Assembly (NCBI GenBank): GCA_028583415.1
Contig: CM053266.1
Location: 46,874,726 to 46,938,725, forward strand
Length of the DNA stretch: 64,000 nt
Source: Protea cynaroides
Lineage: Eukaryota; Streptophyta; Magnoliopsida; Proteales; Proteaceae
Reading direction: 5' to 3'
Within the stretch, counting starts at the first letter, position 1. Every line of letters starts with the position of its first letter. The position numbers and the translations under genes were made by a program. Under the pieces are notes generated by a model. It ran no database searches, was not told the origin of the DNA, and was given only the letters and a program-made list of their open reading frames with translations. Shown in pieces: positions 1-11,392 of the stretch.

Positions 1-2587
1 ACAGGAAAGAAAACCAAAATTGTGAACCTATAGTTGAAGTCCCGGCAACACCAGAGCCTGAATGTGCAGAGATATCAGAAAGTGATATCGAAGACTTTTT
101 TGATGAGGATACTGATGATATTCCAACAATCAAACTTAACATTGAAGAGTTCACAACGAACTTACAGAACTATATGCAAGAGTACAGTACGGAACTTCAG
201 GAGGGAAACATGTCTAAGGCTTTGGTTGCTTTGACTCCACAAACTGCTTTTATCCCTGTGCCAAAGTTGAAGAATGTGAGCAGGTTACGCACCGAACACC
301 AAGTGTAAGTGAGCAACATTTTCCCCTCATTTACATTAATCTTGTCTTTTTTTCTTGGGTTTTTTTTGTTTCATTTTTTTAGTTGGTAACAAGAAATAAA
401 TACTTTTATTGGTACCCTGATCATGTAGAGCTAAAATGAATTCATGTGCATGCCACATTACTTCCAATGATCAAGTTGGATTTGTTTCAAACAGTACTTG
501 TTGAAACGAAGAATATATGAAACCCACTAAGCTATATGGATGACTCAAATCCTACAAGATCTATTATACTAACTTCCTTTTCTCCCTGATTTCAGTTACG
601 AGCTACCAGATTCACACCCTCTTCTGAAAGGGGTCAGTTAATCTACACCATTATGTGAAATTCTATTTGCTATGATATGAACTTAGTTTTCTGACTAAAA
701 TACACTCTACAGATGGACAGGCGAGAACCAGATGATCCTTGTTCATACCTCCTCGCTATATGGACTCCAGGTATGCACACAATTCAAAAGGAGTGAAACT
801 GCTTTGCAGCCAAGTGTTGCCCATGAGGCAACCATACATCATCAAAATCAACTTTAAAGTATAATGATGAAAGCTTTAACTTCGTGATTTATGACAAAGA
901 GTGTTGTTGTGCAGTAGTATGAGGGGCCAATATTACTGAAACTAAAGAAATACTCTTAACAAAGTAGTAGAGCTATTTGATCCAGATAATTCTTTTTTTT
1001 AATGATTTATTATCCTATGTCCAACATCAGGTGAAACAGCAGAATCAATCGAACCACCAAGAAGCGGTTGTAGTTCTCAAGAATCTGGCAAACTATGCAA
1101 CGAGAATACATGCTTTTCATGCAACAGTATACGAGAAGCAAATTCCCAAACAGTCCGAGGGACTATTTTGGTGAGGAGGGACCATAAACCATACAAAATT
1201 AATACATGATCATTTTCAGTGAGCAAAATCCAATTCACTAGACTAAATTTCAACGACTGATATTTACAACACTCCATTGAACAGATACCGTGCCGAACAG
1301 CAATGAGGGGTAGCTTTCCACTCAATGGCACATATTTTCAAGTCAACGAGGTAAAAAAAAAACATATTTTGAATCTCTGACTAACAAATGGTTATAGTGT
1401 GCCTCAAAATTTGGACTTTTTTGGAATCAAGTGGCAATTATAAAATATGATTCCCATCCAGGTATTTGCTGACCATGATTCTAGTATTAAACCAATTGAC
1501 GTTCCAAGGGCATGGCTATGGAATCTACCAAGAAGGACTGTTTACTTTGGTACCTCCATACCAACGATATTTAAAGGTAAGAATGTTAGAAAAGAAAACC
1601 TTTGTTCCCTAATCTGTGAGCTAAAGTCTAAGCAAAAACCTTTGTTCCCTAATCTGTGAACTGAAGTCTAAGCAACTGAATCCAAAAATGTTATTTGTGC
1701 TGCTAGGTCTAACAACAGAAGGAATTCAACACTGCTTCTGGAGAGGTATGAAATAGCAAAATAGTAGCACCCTTGCTACTAAAATTACCTTGAGCTTCTT
1801 TGTCTGGATTCAATTATATTTTCAAACCACCCCATATGTGCATATAAACACCCATAAAAGACACAAAGGTGCAGGAAAAACATGATACGGGAAAGGCCAG
1901 GAGAATTCCTTATTTCCATCATCCATCTACCTTTCAATGGAGAACTGAGAAAGACTAAGGAATCATTACTTGATTTATCATAGAACACCCATGAGGTTGT
2001 AGGCTTGACTGACAGCTCTAAGCTGAACCCAACCTATACAGAATATTTTTTTTTCATCCATTTTGCATACAGACACAAAGACATTCTAATAAGAACCTAG
2101 CTAGGTTCAGTCTCTGCAAGGAGGGTACCAACAGTAAGGTACTGAATACGTCACATACAAGACAAAATTTGTGCATCTCCTTGCATTCCCAGGTGCCTAT
2201 ATGCTAATGATCACAAATGGCTAAATCATTTGCATTCATAAAAGAAAAGCACAATTCTTTCCTTCACCAAGGAAATATAGCTACAATTTGAGAAACAAAT
2301 GAATGTTATATTTGTCAAAATCGTGAAGAAAAAAAAAATCCTAAGTAGCCTGTATGTAGTACAGTACCACTAATCTAAAAATATTCCAACTCATTTTATA
2401 GTTTTGCCTAGTGATGCCAAAATGCTGATTCCCTTACAATTCCAGTTTGCTTAAGCTTTGTATGGATTGTTTTGTAGGTTTTGTTTGTGTGAGGGGATTC
2501 GACCAGAAATTCCGGGCGCCACGTCCCCTAATGGCTAGACTGCACTTTCCAGCAAGCAAGTTGGCCAAGACAAAGACAATGAAATGA
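1..2587 (+). CDS. DEMETER/ROS1-like (DML) 5-methylcytosine DNA glycosylase, C-terminal part
   Basis: DML enzymes are bifunctional DNA glycosylase/lyases in the nucleus that excise 5-methylcytosine and start base-excision demethylation. Only the C-terminal 288 codons are here; the gene runs off the left edge. Exons that keep frame and have GT/AG borders: 1-304 (first full codon at 3), 596-632, 713-770, 1031-1170, 1285-1350, 1462-1576, 1707-1745, 2478-2587, stop TGA at 2585. The protein shows the acidic linker ESDIEDFFDED, then KLKNVSRLRTEHQVYELPD, then REPDDPCSYLLAIWTPG. The permuted CXXC cluster follows (CSSQESGKLC, NENTCFSC), then MRGSFPLNGTYFQVNE and the RRM-like end (VPRAWLWNLPRRTVYFGTS, GFVCVRGFDQKFRAPRPL, ARLHFPASKLAKTK). 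These blocks are diagnostic of the family. The helix-hairpin-helix glycosylase core and the 4Fe-4S cysteines lie upstream of the window. I cannot choose between the DME and ROS1 subclades. Confidence 0.95.
1596..1675 (+). repeat. 40-bp tandem duplication in a DML intron
   Basis: Two adjacent 40-bp copies, each holding ACCTTTGTTCCCTAATCTGT, lie just after the donor site at 1577. Only about two bases differ between them, so the duplication is recent. It does not touch coding sequence. Confidence 0.9.
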
Positions 2588-3299
2588 AGAGTAGGCCATG
2601 TTCAGAGTATAACCCAATACAAAATCCTAACTAGGATCTGTCCATAAGAGCAGATCGCTAACCAACCTATTGTTGTACATCTAATGGAACCTCCTCTAAT
2701 ATGAGGGCATCCAACAGCTGCGACTAATGCAAGTCAGTTGGAAAGAAAAGGTTGGAGGGTCAAATGAAATTTGTAAAATCCCATGACAAAATGGGTTTGT
2801 AGTTTGTACATGATTAACAATATTATGATTATTTTATTTCATGCTCGAAATCGGGCCATTCTTCTGAAAGCAGCCAATATCAGCAAAAATAAAAGTCGAA
2901 TATATTTTTCAACATTGTGCCATTTGGAGTATACATAATGCATGTATAGATCAAATTACTTTTTTTTTTTAGCAAGGATACGTAAGTATTGGTGGAAATA
3001 AGATAACTGTAACTTCATAATGTTATTATTATTTTTCTTCTACTTTTTTCCAATCAACTCCTCCAATCACTGAATCACTGAACAACCAACTAAAGCATAG
3101 ATTGTTCAATTAGATGGTTCCTTTAAACACATGATGAAGCCATGCTATTTTAACTGACTACCTGACTCATTCAACTTCATCCAATTTGATCAAAGTTCCG
3201 AGATGGTGATAATTAAAAGGTATAAAATGGGGCATTAACATTAATTTTTATTTAGATACTTGCCAAACACAATTTCATCAAACGACAATCTAAAATGTA
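2588..3299. other. DML 3' UTR and AT-rich spacer
   Basis: This stretch begins with the 3' untranslated region of the DML gene; its end cannot be placed, but the first 250 bases are less AT-rich than what follows. From about 2800 on the sequence is AT-rich with no open frame, RNA gene or repeat that I recognise. Confidence 0.5.
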
Positions 3300-4047
3300 A
3301 AATATCAAATTTACATCATGCACCTAAACACGCAAAAATCAAAGGTCCATCTTTACAAACTAAATAAAGCACAAAATAGTGACGATGCACAATACTTTGG
3401 AGCAGCTAAAAAGCAGACATTATAATTGGAAAGCATATTAATCATTTTCCAATCTACACAAGATAGATATACAGAAAGAAAATATCACAGAAAAGTTATT
3501 CGGCAACTATGCCAGGATCCAATCATTCATTTCCTTCCCTGTAGAGGAAAAACAAATCTCTAATGTGGAAAGAACAAATTATCAGAGGTAAAATCACAAA
3601 ACAAAAGAAATGAAGCAAATAAGCAAACCTTAAATAAAGAAAACCCTCCAAAAACAAAACAAAAGAAAAAACGGTGATCTCCCCATCAGCTAATCCTGTT
3701 GGATAACCTTCCACCTATGAATGAACAACGACTGATATCAGCAAAACAGACAAAACTGACATGGAAAAACCAAAAGTTCAAGTTTAGAAGTTACAAAAAC
3801 CTAGAATAAGAACTGAGGAAGCATACTTCTCAGCTAGATCAAACACAAAATAGAAGCATCTTGAGATCACTCAGAGACTCACTTTTCATTTCTGCAGAGA
3901 AATGAACCATGAATCCTCACTTTCTCTCTCTAGATGAAGAAGTAATCAAAGAAAAACTTCAAAGACATGAAGAAACAGAAGCAAAAGACTGAAACAATGA
4001 GAAAGGGATGAGTGGTTTGAAGCTCTCCATCTTGCCCCTATAAATAG
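3300..4047 (-). other. Possible small transcription unit, coding status unknown
   Basis: Read on the minus strand, a TATA-like element (4047-4038) is followed by a CT-rich leader. An ATG at 3910 comes next, then a good donor (AAAA/GTGAGT, exon end 3883) and an acceptor ATAG before 3714. Splicing them gives an 18-codon frame, MVHFSAEMKSGRLSNRIS, then a stop. An unspliced reading from 3714 (GTG, not ATG) is open for 63 codons. Neither peptide resembles a family I know. The 3' end around 3300-3480 is AT-rich and could be a 3' UTR. It could be a long non-coding RNA, a short-peptide gene, or an orphaned 5' UTR exon pair. Confidence 0.3.
4038..4047. promoter_or_regulatory. TATA-box-like element (CTATAAATAG)
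   Basis: CTATAAATAG is an excellent plant TATA box on the plus strand. Its complement, CTATTTATAG, is an acceptable one on the minus strand. The minus-strand reading is favoured because a pyrimidine-rich leader and a donor-acceptor pair follow in that direction. Confidence 0.4.
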
Positions 4048-4504
4048 TTTCGTTTGCCGCCTCTTTGGTGTTCAAGTTCCCCTCCCCTTCTTTCCTATTT
4101 AGTATCGTTTTTATTATATTACTTTTTTTCCAATTTTAAATTGCCAGGTCATCGGTACAATTTGTTGCAAAGTTACTGAAATACCCTTGCAATAGTACAT
4201 TGCCCTTGCCTTCGTGGCATGAGAAATTACGAAGAAGCCCTTCTCTTCAGTACTTGTGGTAGGGCATTTTTTTCTTTATGTCGATATGAATATACATATA
4301 TAGCAGCCTAAATTATATATATTACAAACTGCCACTGAATGAAATACAAAATAAAACTCCCTTTTCTCATTTCATTTATTTTGAATTTTTAAACAGAGAG
4401 ATGATAGAGAAATCAAAATTTTAGTTGATTTATATGTAAATTCATAAGACAAGTATGAACCTTCGTGTCTAAATCAAAGAAAGATAAGAAGTCATCTTTC
4501 TTAC

Positions 4505-5202
4505 TAGCTTGTCGTGTAATAGAATGGTACCATGTACTTTCAAAATGAGATTTTATGTTAGCTTGTCGAGTAACTAAATGGTGGTATGTACTTTTTCGGA
4601 ACTATGATTTTAACCGAGGGTATAAATATTTTAGTGTCCTCCGTTGTCTACGCTCATTAAAAAAAAATTTCATTAAATTCACAAGTCTTAATGTCTTAAC
4701 TTTTAACGAAGTTGTTTAATTTGTACGTATTAAATGGAAGTGAAAAAGATTACGTCAACATGCAACAAGACGTAAATGGCGCCGAGAATATAGTATCTAA
4801 TATAAATCACTCAAACAACATAATTCAGCATGTGAGTGCTAGATTTGCGCTCTGCGTAAAAATTTCTTTACTAAACTAGATCCTCAAGCTATGATCCTTA
4901 AAATCTAAAATCAAAGGGAAATAGGAAGCCGCCTTTTTCGCTAGCTTGTGGTGTAACACAATGGTAGCATGTACTTTCATAACGAGATTTTGCATTGCCT
5001 TATCAAGCAACTAAATGGTGGGATGTACTTTTTCAGAACTACGATTTCAATCAAGGGTATAATTAATTTATACCATTTGTCCTCCAACCTCTTCGCTCAT
5101 GAATCTTATTTTTTCATTAAATCGACAAATCTTGAAGCTTAACAGAAATTAGATTATGTCTTAATTACAAACGAAGTTGTTTACTTCGTACGTATTAAAT
5201 GG
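4505..5202 (+). repeat. Diverged tandem duplication, about 440-bp spacing
   Basis: The segment 4505-4738 recurs in diverged form at 4943-5202. Shared blocks include TAGCTTGT, a GGTA(C/G)CATGTACTTTCA-like block, ATGTACTTTTTC, AACGAAGTTGTTTA and TACGTATTAAATGGAA. The first part of each copy is also duplicated internally at about 60-bp spacing. There is no coding potential; flanks are AT-rich. Confidence 0.75.
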
Positions 5203-5674
5203 AATATCAAGCATAGAATTAGGCATTGGATATAAAATGTCATGCCAATATCCGACATAAAAACATCATGGTTATGTTTTATATGTAAAATGACATGAAA
5301 TGAAGATATTCCTGTAAACTACATTTTTCAATTGTTTGTTTTAACTTAAAATGCACAAAAATATATTAAAACAAGTGCATGGAGATAAAATTTCGTGTAA
5401 AATATTGTTTGCATAGAAAAATTTACAATAAAACAAACATAGCCTATAGGAAAATATAACATTTTTAAGCGAATAATTAACAAGTTGGTAAGATAAAAGG
5501 TACATGGATTATAATTTATTTTTCAAAAATCATCAGTACAAGGACTAAGCTTCAAGAACTTCCCAATTGCAAAATTAATGTTAGTTGAAAAATGTGAATG
5601 ATGATGTAATTTATATGGAATTTGCAAAATCTCTAAATTCAAATGGTCCCCCCAAAAAACTTGATTTTTTCCTT
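5203..5674. other. AT-rich spacer without recognisable content
   Basis: I see no gene, RNA or structured repeat here. The open frames that cross the neighbouring G run are poly-proline or poly-glycine artefacts. Confidence 0.5.
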
Positions 5675-5701
5675 GGGGGGGGGGGGGGGGGGGGGGGGGG
5701 G
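5675..5701 (+). repeat. 27-base G homopolymer
   Basis: An uninterrupted run of 27 G lies in otherwise AT-rich DNA, preceded by CCTT and followed by TGG. It could form G-quadruplex structures. The exact length is prone to sequencing error. Confidence 0.85.
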
Positions 5702-5888
5702 TGGCATTTTTTGAAATAACTATATATTTTAGGGGATATAAGTGTCTTAAAATCAATACCAATTTTCAATGTTGTTTTACCCTTAGTAAGTTCATGTATT
5801 ACACGTGAATAATACGTATTGAAACGTATTATACACAAAAAACGAAACATCTTTACACAGTCCTATAAGAATATAGAATAGAGAGATT

Positions 5889-5992
5889 TGTGGAGTGATT
5901 TAAGGAGACAAATCTATGGAGTGATTTAAGGAGATAAATCTATAGAGTAATTTACGGAAATAAATATGTGGAATGATTTAAGGAGATATATC
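5889..5992 (+). repeat. 26-bp tandem repeat, four copies
   Basis: Four head-to-tail 26-bp units start at 5889, 5915, 5941 and 5967. The consensus core is GGAGTGATTTAAGGAGA. Units 1 and 2 are closest; unit 3 is the most diverged. Confidence 0.9.
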
Positions 5993-6862
5993 ACAAGAGT
6001 TTGAAATTACAAATTTTAAAATACAAACTTCAAAAGGACATCAGGCTCCTTTGTAGCACCCCAAATGTCATGTAGCCTCTATTGGATGTAGGCCACGTGT
6101 AAGAAATATTATCCAATGGCTGAAAATTAAATGAAGCAATTTAAACATGAGAAGGAATGTTACATCCCTTCGAAGCACCCTCCCTCTTAGAAAACTAGGC
6201 AAAACCCTTCCCTCCTCCTATTCCCTTGGCTACAACCGTCACAAAAAATCCAACCTTTCCACTGGAGGCTGCCGTCGGACACAAGGAATCCTCCTGCAAG
6301 TGCAGAGGGGCCCGATCGTTTCTCCCTCCTCCCTCTCTCTCTCTTCCAATTTGCAGTTCCATTCTTTCAAATAATATTGATCATCATTTCCGCCATCTTG
6401 ATTCCTTTTTCCTCTAATCTAATGAAAAATTCATTAGCTTTAGTGAAGAAATGATGATATGTTTTGTTGTATTCTATTTCAATTTGTTTATTTGTGGCAT
6501 TGCAGGTTTTGTGGCGGGTTGACTGATTTTTTTGGGATACAGTATACATTTTCAGATTCAAGAATGTGATTTATGGATCTTCTCTCAAGTTTGTATATTT
6601 TGTTTTTGTTTCGCCATTTAAACCCTAGAACTGTACTAGTTGGAAAAGATCAATTGTTTAGAGGAGAACCCTCGTACTCTCATGCGACTATCTATGTAAT
6701 CCTCCTTGAGGATCTTCGACCAGTTGAGTATGTTCACGGCACCAAAGAACTGGTGGCTTTGGGCCTCCGGTAGACCGATGATAGTCCCCCCATTGTCGAC
6801 TCTCTTGGTTGATTTATTTGACAACCTTACATTGCATATCATCATCTGCTTGAATTCCTACA

Positions 6863-7202
6863 GGTTTTGTTTGGTTGCAAGGGGAATTGAAGGAAAAAAG
6901 AATGGAAGTAAAAAATTAAACTTTAAATGAAAACTTTTGTAATGATTACAGCACATGCTATTACATTATTATGAAGCTAATTCCAAATTATTTTATATTC
7001 AATTATTAACATACTTCACTTCAAATCCCTCCCATTTGACAAAGAAAATAATTTTTACATCTTATAAGTATCATTACTAAATATGTTAAGAAGTTTAGGT
7101 AATTTATACAATCATGTTGTGTTACAATTATAAAAGTTTTCATTTAAAGTTAAAATTTTTCACTTCCCTTCTCTTCAATTTCCCTTGCAACCAAACAAAG
7201 CC
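6863..7202. mobile_element. Tourist-like MITE with about 80-bp TIRs
   Basis: Both ends carry inverted copies beginning GG(T/C)TTTGTTTGGTTGCAAGG and running about 80 bp to AAACTTTAAATGAAAACTTT. The length is 340 bp and the centre is AT-rich. The TTTGTTTGG-type end is typical of PIF/Harbinger MITEs. Flanking triplets ACA and ATA do not match exactly, so the duplication has decayed or the border is off by a base or two. Confidence 0.75.
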
Positions 7203-7268
7203 ATATAGGTGAGGTCGGAGTTGGAGTATGGGGTTGTGATTTGAGTAACAGAGGGGTGGGTCTTATGG

Positions 7269-7512
7269 GATCTAAATCCTGTCCTCCCATGGGTTCGGGA
7301 ATAGGGTGATTCCCACTAGTCGATGCCCGACATGTGGGTGTTAACTGGATCCGAGCCCTCCATCCTAACTGATAAGGTGAGCCGACAGGGGTTGTCGGCT
7401 TATGCATCGGCTCAAATGGAGGGCTCGGATCCAGTTGACACCCACGTATCTGGCATTAGCTGGTGGGAGTTGCCTCTCCTCCCTAACTTTTGGGAGGAGA
7501 GGATTTGAATCA
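7269..7512. mobile_element. Foldback element, family FB, copy 1 (perfect 10-bp TSD)
   Basis: This 244-bp near-palindrome has arms that run from the ends (GATCTAAATCCTGTCCTCCC against CTGATTCAAATCCTCTCCTC inverted) to a short loop near the GCCGACA motifs. It is flanked by the perfect 10-bp direct repeat GGTCTTATGG at 7259-7268 and 7513-7522. The target size is that of Mutator-like elements. It has no coding capacity, and the stem could fold into a long hairpin RNA if transcribed. Confidence 0.88.
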
Positions 7513-8009
7513 GGTCTTATGGGGGTCGAGTGTTGTAGAATGGGCAACTGGGAAGAGGTGCGTTTTCTTGTGTTGAACTTGGATTATGGGGATTAGGGGT
7601 TCTCCAATCCCATTGCATGAGCTTGGATAGCAAGGGTTCATCAGTCCGGGAGGAAGGAGGGGTTTCAGGGAACATACAAAATCGATTAGGGAGCAAAGAG
7701 GAGGAGAAGGCAAGGAATTTAGTCGGGAAGAAGATTTTCAAGGAGGAAGGAGTGGGGGAAAGCTTTGCATTTGATTTGATGCTACACATATGTAGTCTCA
7801 TATGTTACATCAACTGAAATTCTCTCCCTTAGATGCATTCATACACACGTGGCAAGCATTGAGCGAAGGCTATATGCCCTGTAGCACTTGGGAGTACTAC
7901 AAAGGAGCTCGATCCGTATGTTTCATGGATTGCAAAGTTTTATTTATTATATAAAATTATATTTATATGTTATTAAATATTATATTCGTCGGATGATGTA
8001 TATGTCTAT

Positions 8010-8516
8010 GTCATATTGCTGTATGCATATGCTGATTATATTGGAGCGGCAACCTGTTTTGTTGTAAAAATGAGAAGTGCTTTTCGAGGTCTCATTGCAG
8101 TTCACAATTTAGGATTCCGAAAAATTTGGTTGAAGTCAGACTCCTCTACTACAGTAGTTAGTCTTCTGTCAGGTAATATGCCTTGGATAATTCTCCAAGA
8201 ATGAATGGGGATATTGGTAGCACTTGAGGGTTGCCAACTCAGATTCACCCATTGTTTTCGTGAAATAAATACAATGGTAGTTATGTTGGTGAGGAAAACA
8301 ACTTATGATAGGAATTCTACGTCTTAAACATTGTGCTCAGATTTTGTTACTAGGGAGATAGTGTGAGATGCATCTTGCAGACCACGTTATAAATTCTCTT
8401 AGTTTTTCCCTTGGGTGGCTTCTACTGATGGCAATGCTGAAGGTCCATCCTTTCGGGGTGTTTTGTGTTATTTTTTTTTCTTTTAATATAATTTAATTTT
8501 TAGCAAAAAAAAAAAA
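8010..8516 (+). mobile_element. 3' end of an L1-type LINE with RNase H remnant
   Basis: Plus-strand frames at 8016-8204 read AFRGLIAVHNLGFRKIWLKS followed by DSSTTVVSLLSGNMPW, the plant LINE RNase H signature. A second piece near 8239-8300 reads FTHCFREINT in another frame, so the copy is frameshifted. It ends with a non-coding tail (TTTCTTTTAATATAATTTAA) and an A run at 8505-8516. The 5' part is absent, as usual for 5'-truncated LINEs. No target duplication was found. Confidence 0.7.
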
Positions 8517-8739
8517 GTCTATTGCATAGTGAATTTATGCTGATATCTTTACTCCAAAGTCTATTGTATTAAACACATATTAAAAGTGTACCATATTATT
8601 GTCGTACACATTTTTTTTAAATGAATTATTAGTCCATTTATCAAAGTCTGTCTCTGTTTTATGCCCATAAGTATTCGTATCTGATCTTTTGCCGTACCCG
8701 AACTTACTAACTATGGATATTATCCAATGAAATTATCAT

Positions 8740-10560
8740 ATTATGCAATGAAGTAATAGTTGTATCTCTTCAAGAATCCAATTAAATTATTGTTAACATA
8801 CCAAATAAAGGGACGAAACATGAAAATCAATCCCTACCATTTCATGGGTTCAGAACACCTGCACGTACTTTCATCACCGTTCATGGTGTGTGAGATTCAC
8901 TAGATATGAAAGATGATGAAATCCCATAAATGATACATAACATATAAGGGAAAATCTTGAGAATCCCCTATAAGAGTGTATAAGCTATAGTATTGATTGA
9001 GTGAAAATCTTGAGAATCCCCACTACTAGGGCTATCATAATCATATATGATTAATTAGTTACTTTTTATACTTAAAATCAATAAACATTCCATTCTAGTT
9101 GTTATGATTTGATATTATTTTCATAAATAATAACTTACATACAAGTTTTTTTTTTTTTCTTCTTCTTTTCTTTTCTAAGTTACACAAAAGGAATTATGTA
9201 TGGAATGACAATTGACCAAGTGATCATATGATGATACATAGACAATACGAACAAAAGAGATATACTTGTATCTCTTAAAGAATCCAATATGATTATTATA
9301 GACATCGCAAATAAAGAAAAGAAAAAAAAAACAACTCACATTGATTTTTGCTCTATATAAATGTCTAAATAAATTATAGTTTAAATTTGGTGAAAATATT
9401 GAGAATCTCCATTACACCTATATTATAATTCATATGATTATTTAATTACTTATTATGCTTGATTTAAATTAGAAAAAAAAATTGTTTTTGGTCGGCAGAT
9501 CTGGAATCTAACACCATGATCTATTGACATTCATTGTCCAAACGGAATAAAACCCATCTATTATTTACGAATGGACTGTAATACACCTTCCGTCTTTGCA
9601 TCCCTTGATTTATGTTATCTGGACCTAATAACATATTCCTTGTTTCATTTATAAATAAACAATTTCATTAGGTTTTGATCTTATTTTGTTAGATAGCTAA
9701 TGAAATAGAATATATTCTGTTCTTATTATAATCATGTATAAAAGGATGATTGTTTACTTGTTATGCTTTAATTTTAAAAAATCTCATATAGTTATTGTGG
9801 ACATGGCAAACTGAGGAAATAACATAACAATCAAACTATATTTGGTCATTTCCTATCGTTGGAGGGATTTCAATCGTGATCCAGCAGTTAGAGTTCATTT
9901 GGTGCACATACCAATATGCGTGTCAGATGGACTCCAACTGTTGGATTACTGCTGGAGAGATGATCTTTTTCCAATCAATGCACATTAATTGACCCAAAAA
10001 AAAAACATATATATTAATTGTATTCTATGGGTATCTTAATCCGTATGATTAATTAGTTACTTTTTATACTTAAAAATCAAATAAAAATCCATTATAGTTG
10101 TTAATTTTTTATATTTTTTAGTTGGTAAAAGATAGGTAACACCTTCTTATCAAGCTATTTAGATAATACAAACAACTAAGATCATAGTTGTATCTCTCAA
10201 ATAATCCAATATAGTTGATGTGGATACAGCAAATTTATAAAAAATAAATAAATAAAGAAAGGCAAAAATAGCAACTCACATTGATTTTCTTATACTAATT
10301 AATTACTTTTTATCCTAATTTAAATCAAGTATAAATTTCGTTAGATTATTTTCGTAGAAAGCTACTTAAATAGAAGGTATTCTTCTTATAATCATATAAA
10401 ATGAATTATGCATGAAAGGGTAATGACCAAATAATTATATCTTGATAGACAAATACAAAACAAGAGAAACAATAAGTGTATATCTTGCAGAATCCGATTA
10501 GTTACTGTGGACATGGAAAATAAAGAAAAAAAATAAAAATCAATACACATTGATTTTGTC
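8740..10560 (+). repeat. Degenerate tandem array of about 0.3-0.5 kb units
   Basis: One motif, roughly GTATCTCT-AAGAATCCAATA-AGTTATTGTGGACATGGCAAAT, recurs at about 8760, 9267, 9777, 10188 and 10477. Other blocks recur in step. ACTCACATTGATTTT is near 9335, 10272 and (as ACACATTGATTTT) 10545. ATTAGTTACTTTTTATACTTAAAA is near 9055 and 10046 (two shorter blocks). A GAATTATG(T/C)ATG block is near 9190 and 10390. The spacing shrinks rightwards, consistent with deletions. No coding sequence is present; the unit looks like a decayed satellite or nested duplications. Confidence 0.7.
9886..9975. repeat. Palindromic MITE family P, partial copy 1
   Basis: The copy starts at GTGATCCAGCAGTTAGAGTT and carries CATACCAAT and CTCCAACTGTTGGAT. 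The same pattern occurs at 14966, 17960 and 28570. Terminal repeats are not clear in this copy. Confidence 0.5.
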
Positions 10561-10783
10561 CCAATAGGAGCATATAAATTTTTGTTTGAGTACTTAGAGA
10601 ATTTTCGTTACTTTAGCAATCATAATTAAAATTTCTAATCAACAATTGGGTCTTGCAGGTAGGCTTCCTTCTACCTTTGATTTCCTGTGAGGTCGGTTCG
10701 AATATGGCTAGTTAACTAGACCTAAGTTATATCTACTTAAGAATCAAATATTCATGTGAAGGTGCATAGGAACACGAAAAAAA
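10561..10783. other. AT-rich spacer
   Basis: Nothing recognisable. A stretch near 10692 (GGTTCGAATA) looks like a tRNA T-loop by chance, but no cloverleaf can be drawn around it. Confidence 0.5.
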
Positions 10784-10906
10784 ATCACCTGTAGCACTCT
10801 GTTACACCAGAGTTGATCTTGATCATTGAGAGGGCATCGATCATATGTTTCAATGCATTTCCAATGGCCAGGATCAACTCTGCTACACCAAAATGCTACA
10901 GATGAT
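10784..10906. mobile_element. Short inverted-repeat MITE
   Basis: The 123-bp element has about 37-bp arms. The left begins ATCACCTGTAGCACTCTG; the right, inverted, begins ATCATCTGTAGCATTTTG. Both continue into a CAGAGTTGATC block. No clear target duplication is visible. Confidence 0.7.
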
Positions 10907-11392
10907 CCTGACCCCATGAACACTTACACACACACATGCATACGTAATGCAAAAAATAGGATCACATGGTTAACATAATCGTATTTTTTACAAGTGCCTT
11001 TTTTTTTAAACATACTAAGTTCTAAACACTAATACTGATAAAAGAATAATTGAAAAATGGATAGAAAAGTATATATTCCAAGAAACCGAATATCGAAATC
11101 ATACAACTTATATTAGAGATTTGAGGATGGTAGTAATTGCCTCATGTAGAAAAATCCAATCTAATTCTGAACAACTCAAATTGATTGCTTTAAAGAAGAC
11201 AAAAGGGAAGATAAAACATGTAATATAAGATATAAGTTTTTGTCAAAATGTTGATAACAATCGCTTGCTATACCTGTGATTCATAGTTATAAATTTTAAC
11301 TACTTCTAAATATGCAATTTTATTGATTTTGATTTGATTCATACATTATGAGATTACTATTTAGTTTTTATTTTTATTGTTTTAAATAATTG

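Larger units (their letters stand above)
6045..7908. mobile_element. TIR DNA element (non-autonomous), host of two nested MITEs
   Basis: The ends are diverged inverted repeats of about 65-75 bp. The left end begins GCTCCTTTGTAGCACCCC and reaches GGCCACGTGTAAG; the right end, read inverted, begins GCTCCTTTGTAGTACTCCC and reaches TTGCCACGTGTG. Inside are a Tourist-like MITE (6863-7202) and a foldback element (7269-7512), both later insertions. No transposase remains and short frames across it are not convincing. I could not find a clean target duplication, so superfamily and exact borders are uncertain. Confidence 0.6.

Noticed and set aside
5523..5850. Poly-proline frames on the minus strand
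   Set aside because: They translate the G27 homopolymer.
10690..10700. tRNA-like T-loop GGTTCGAATA
   Set aside because: No acceptor stem, D-arm or anticodon arm can be formed around it.
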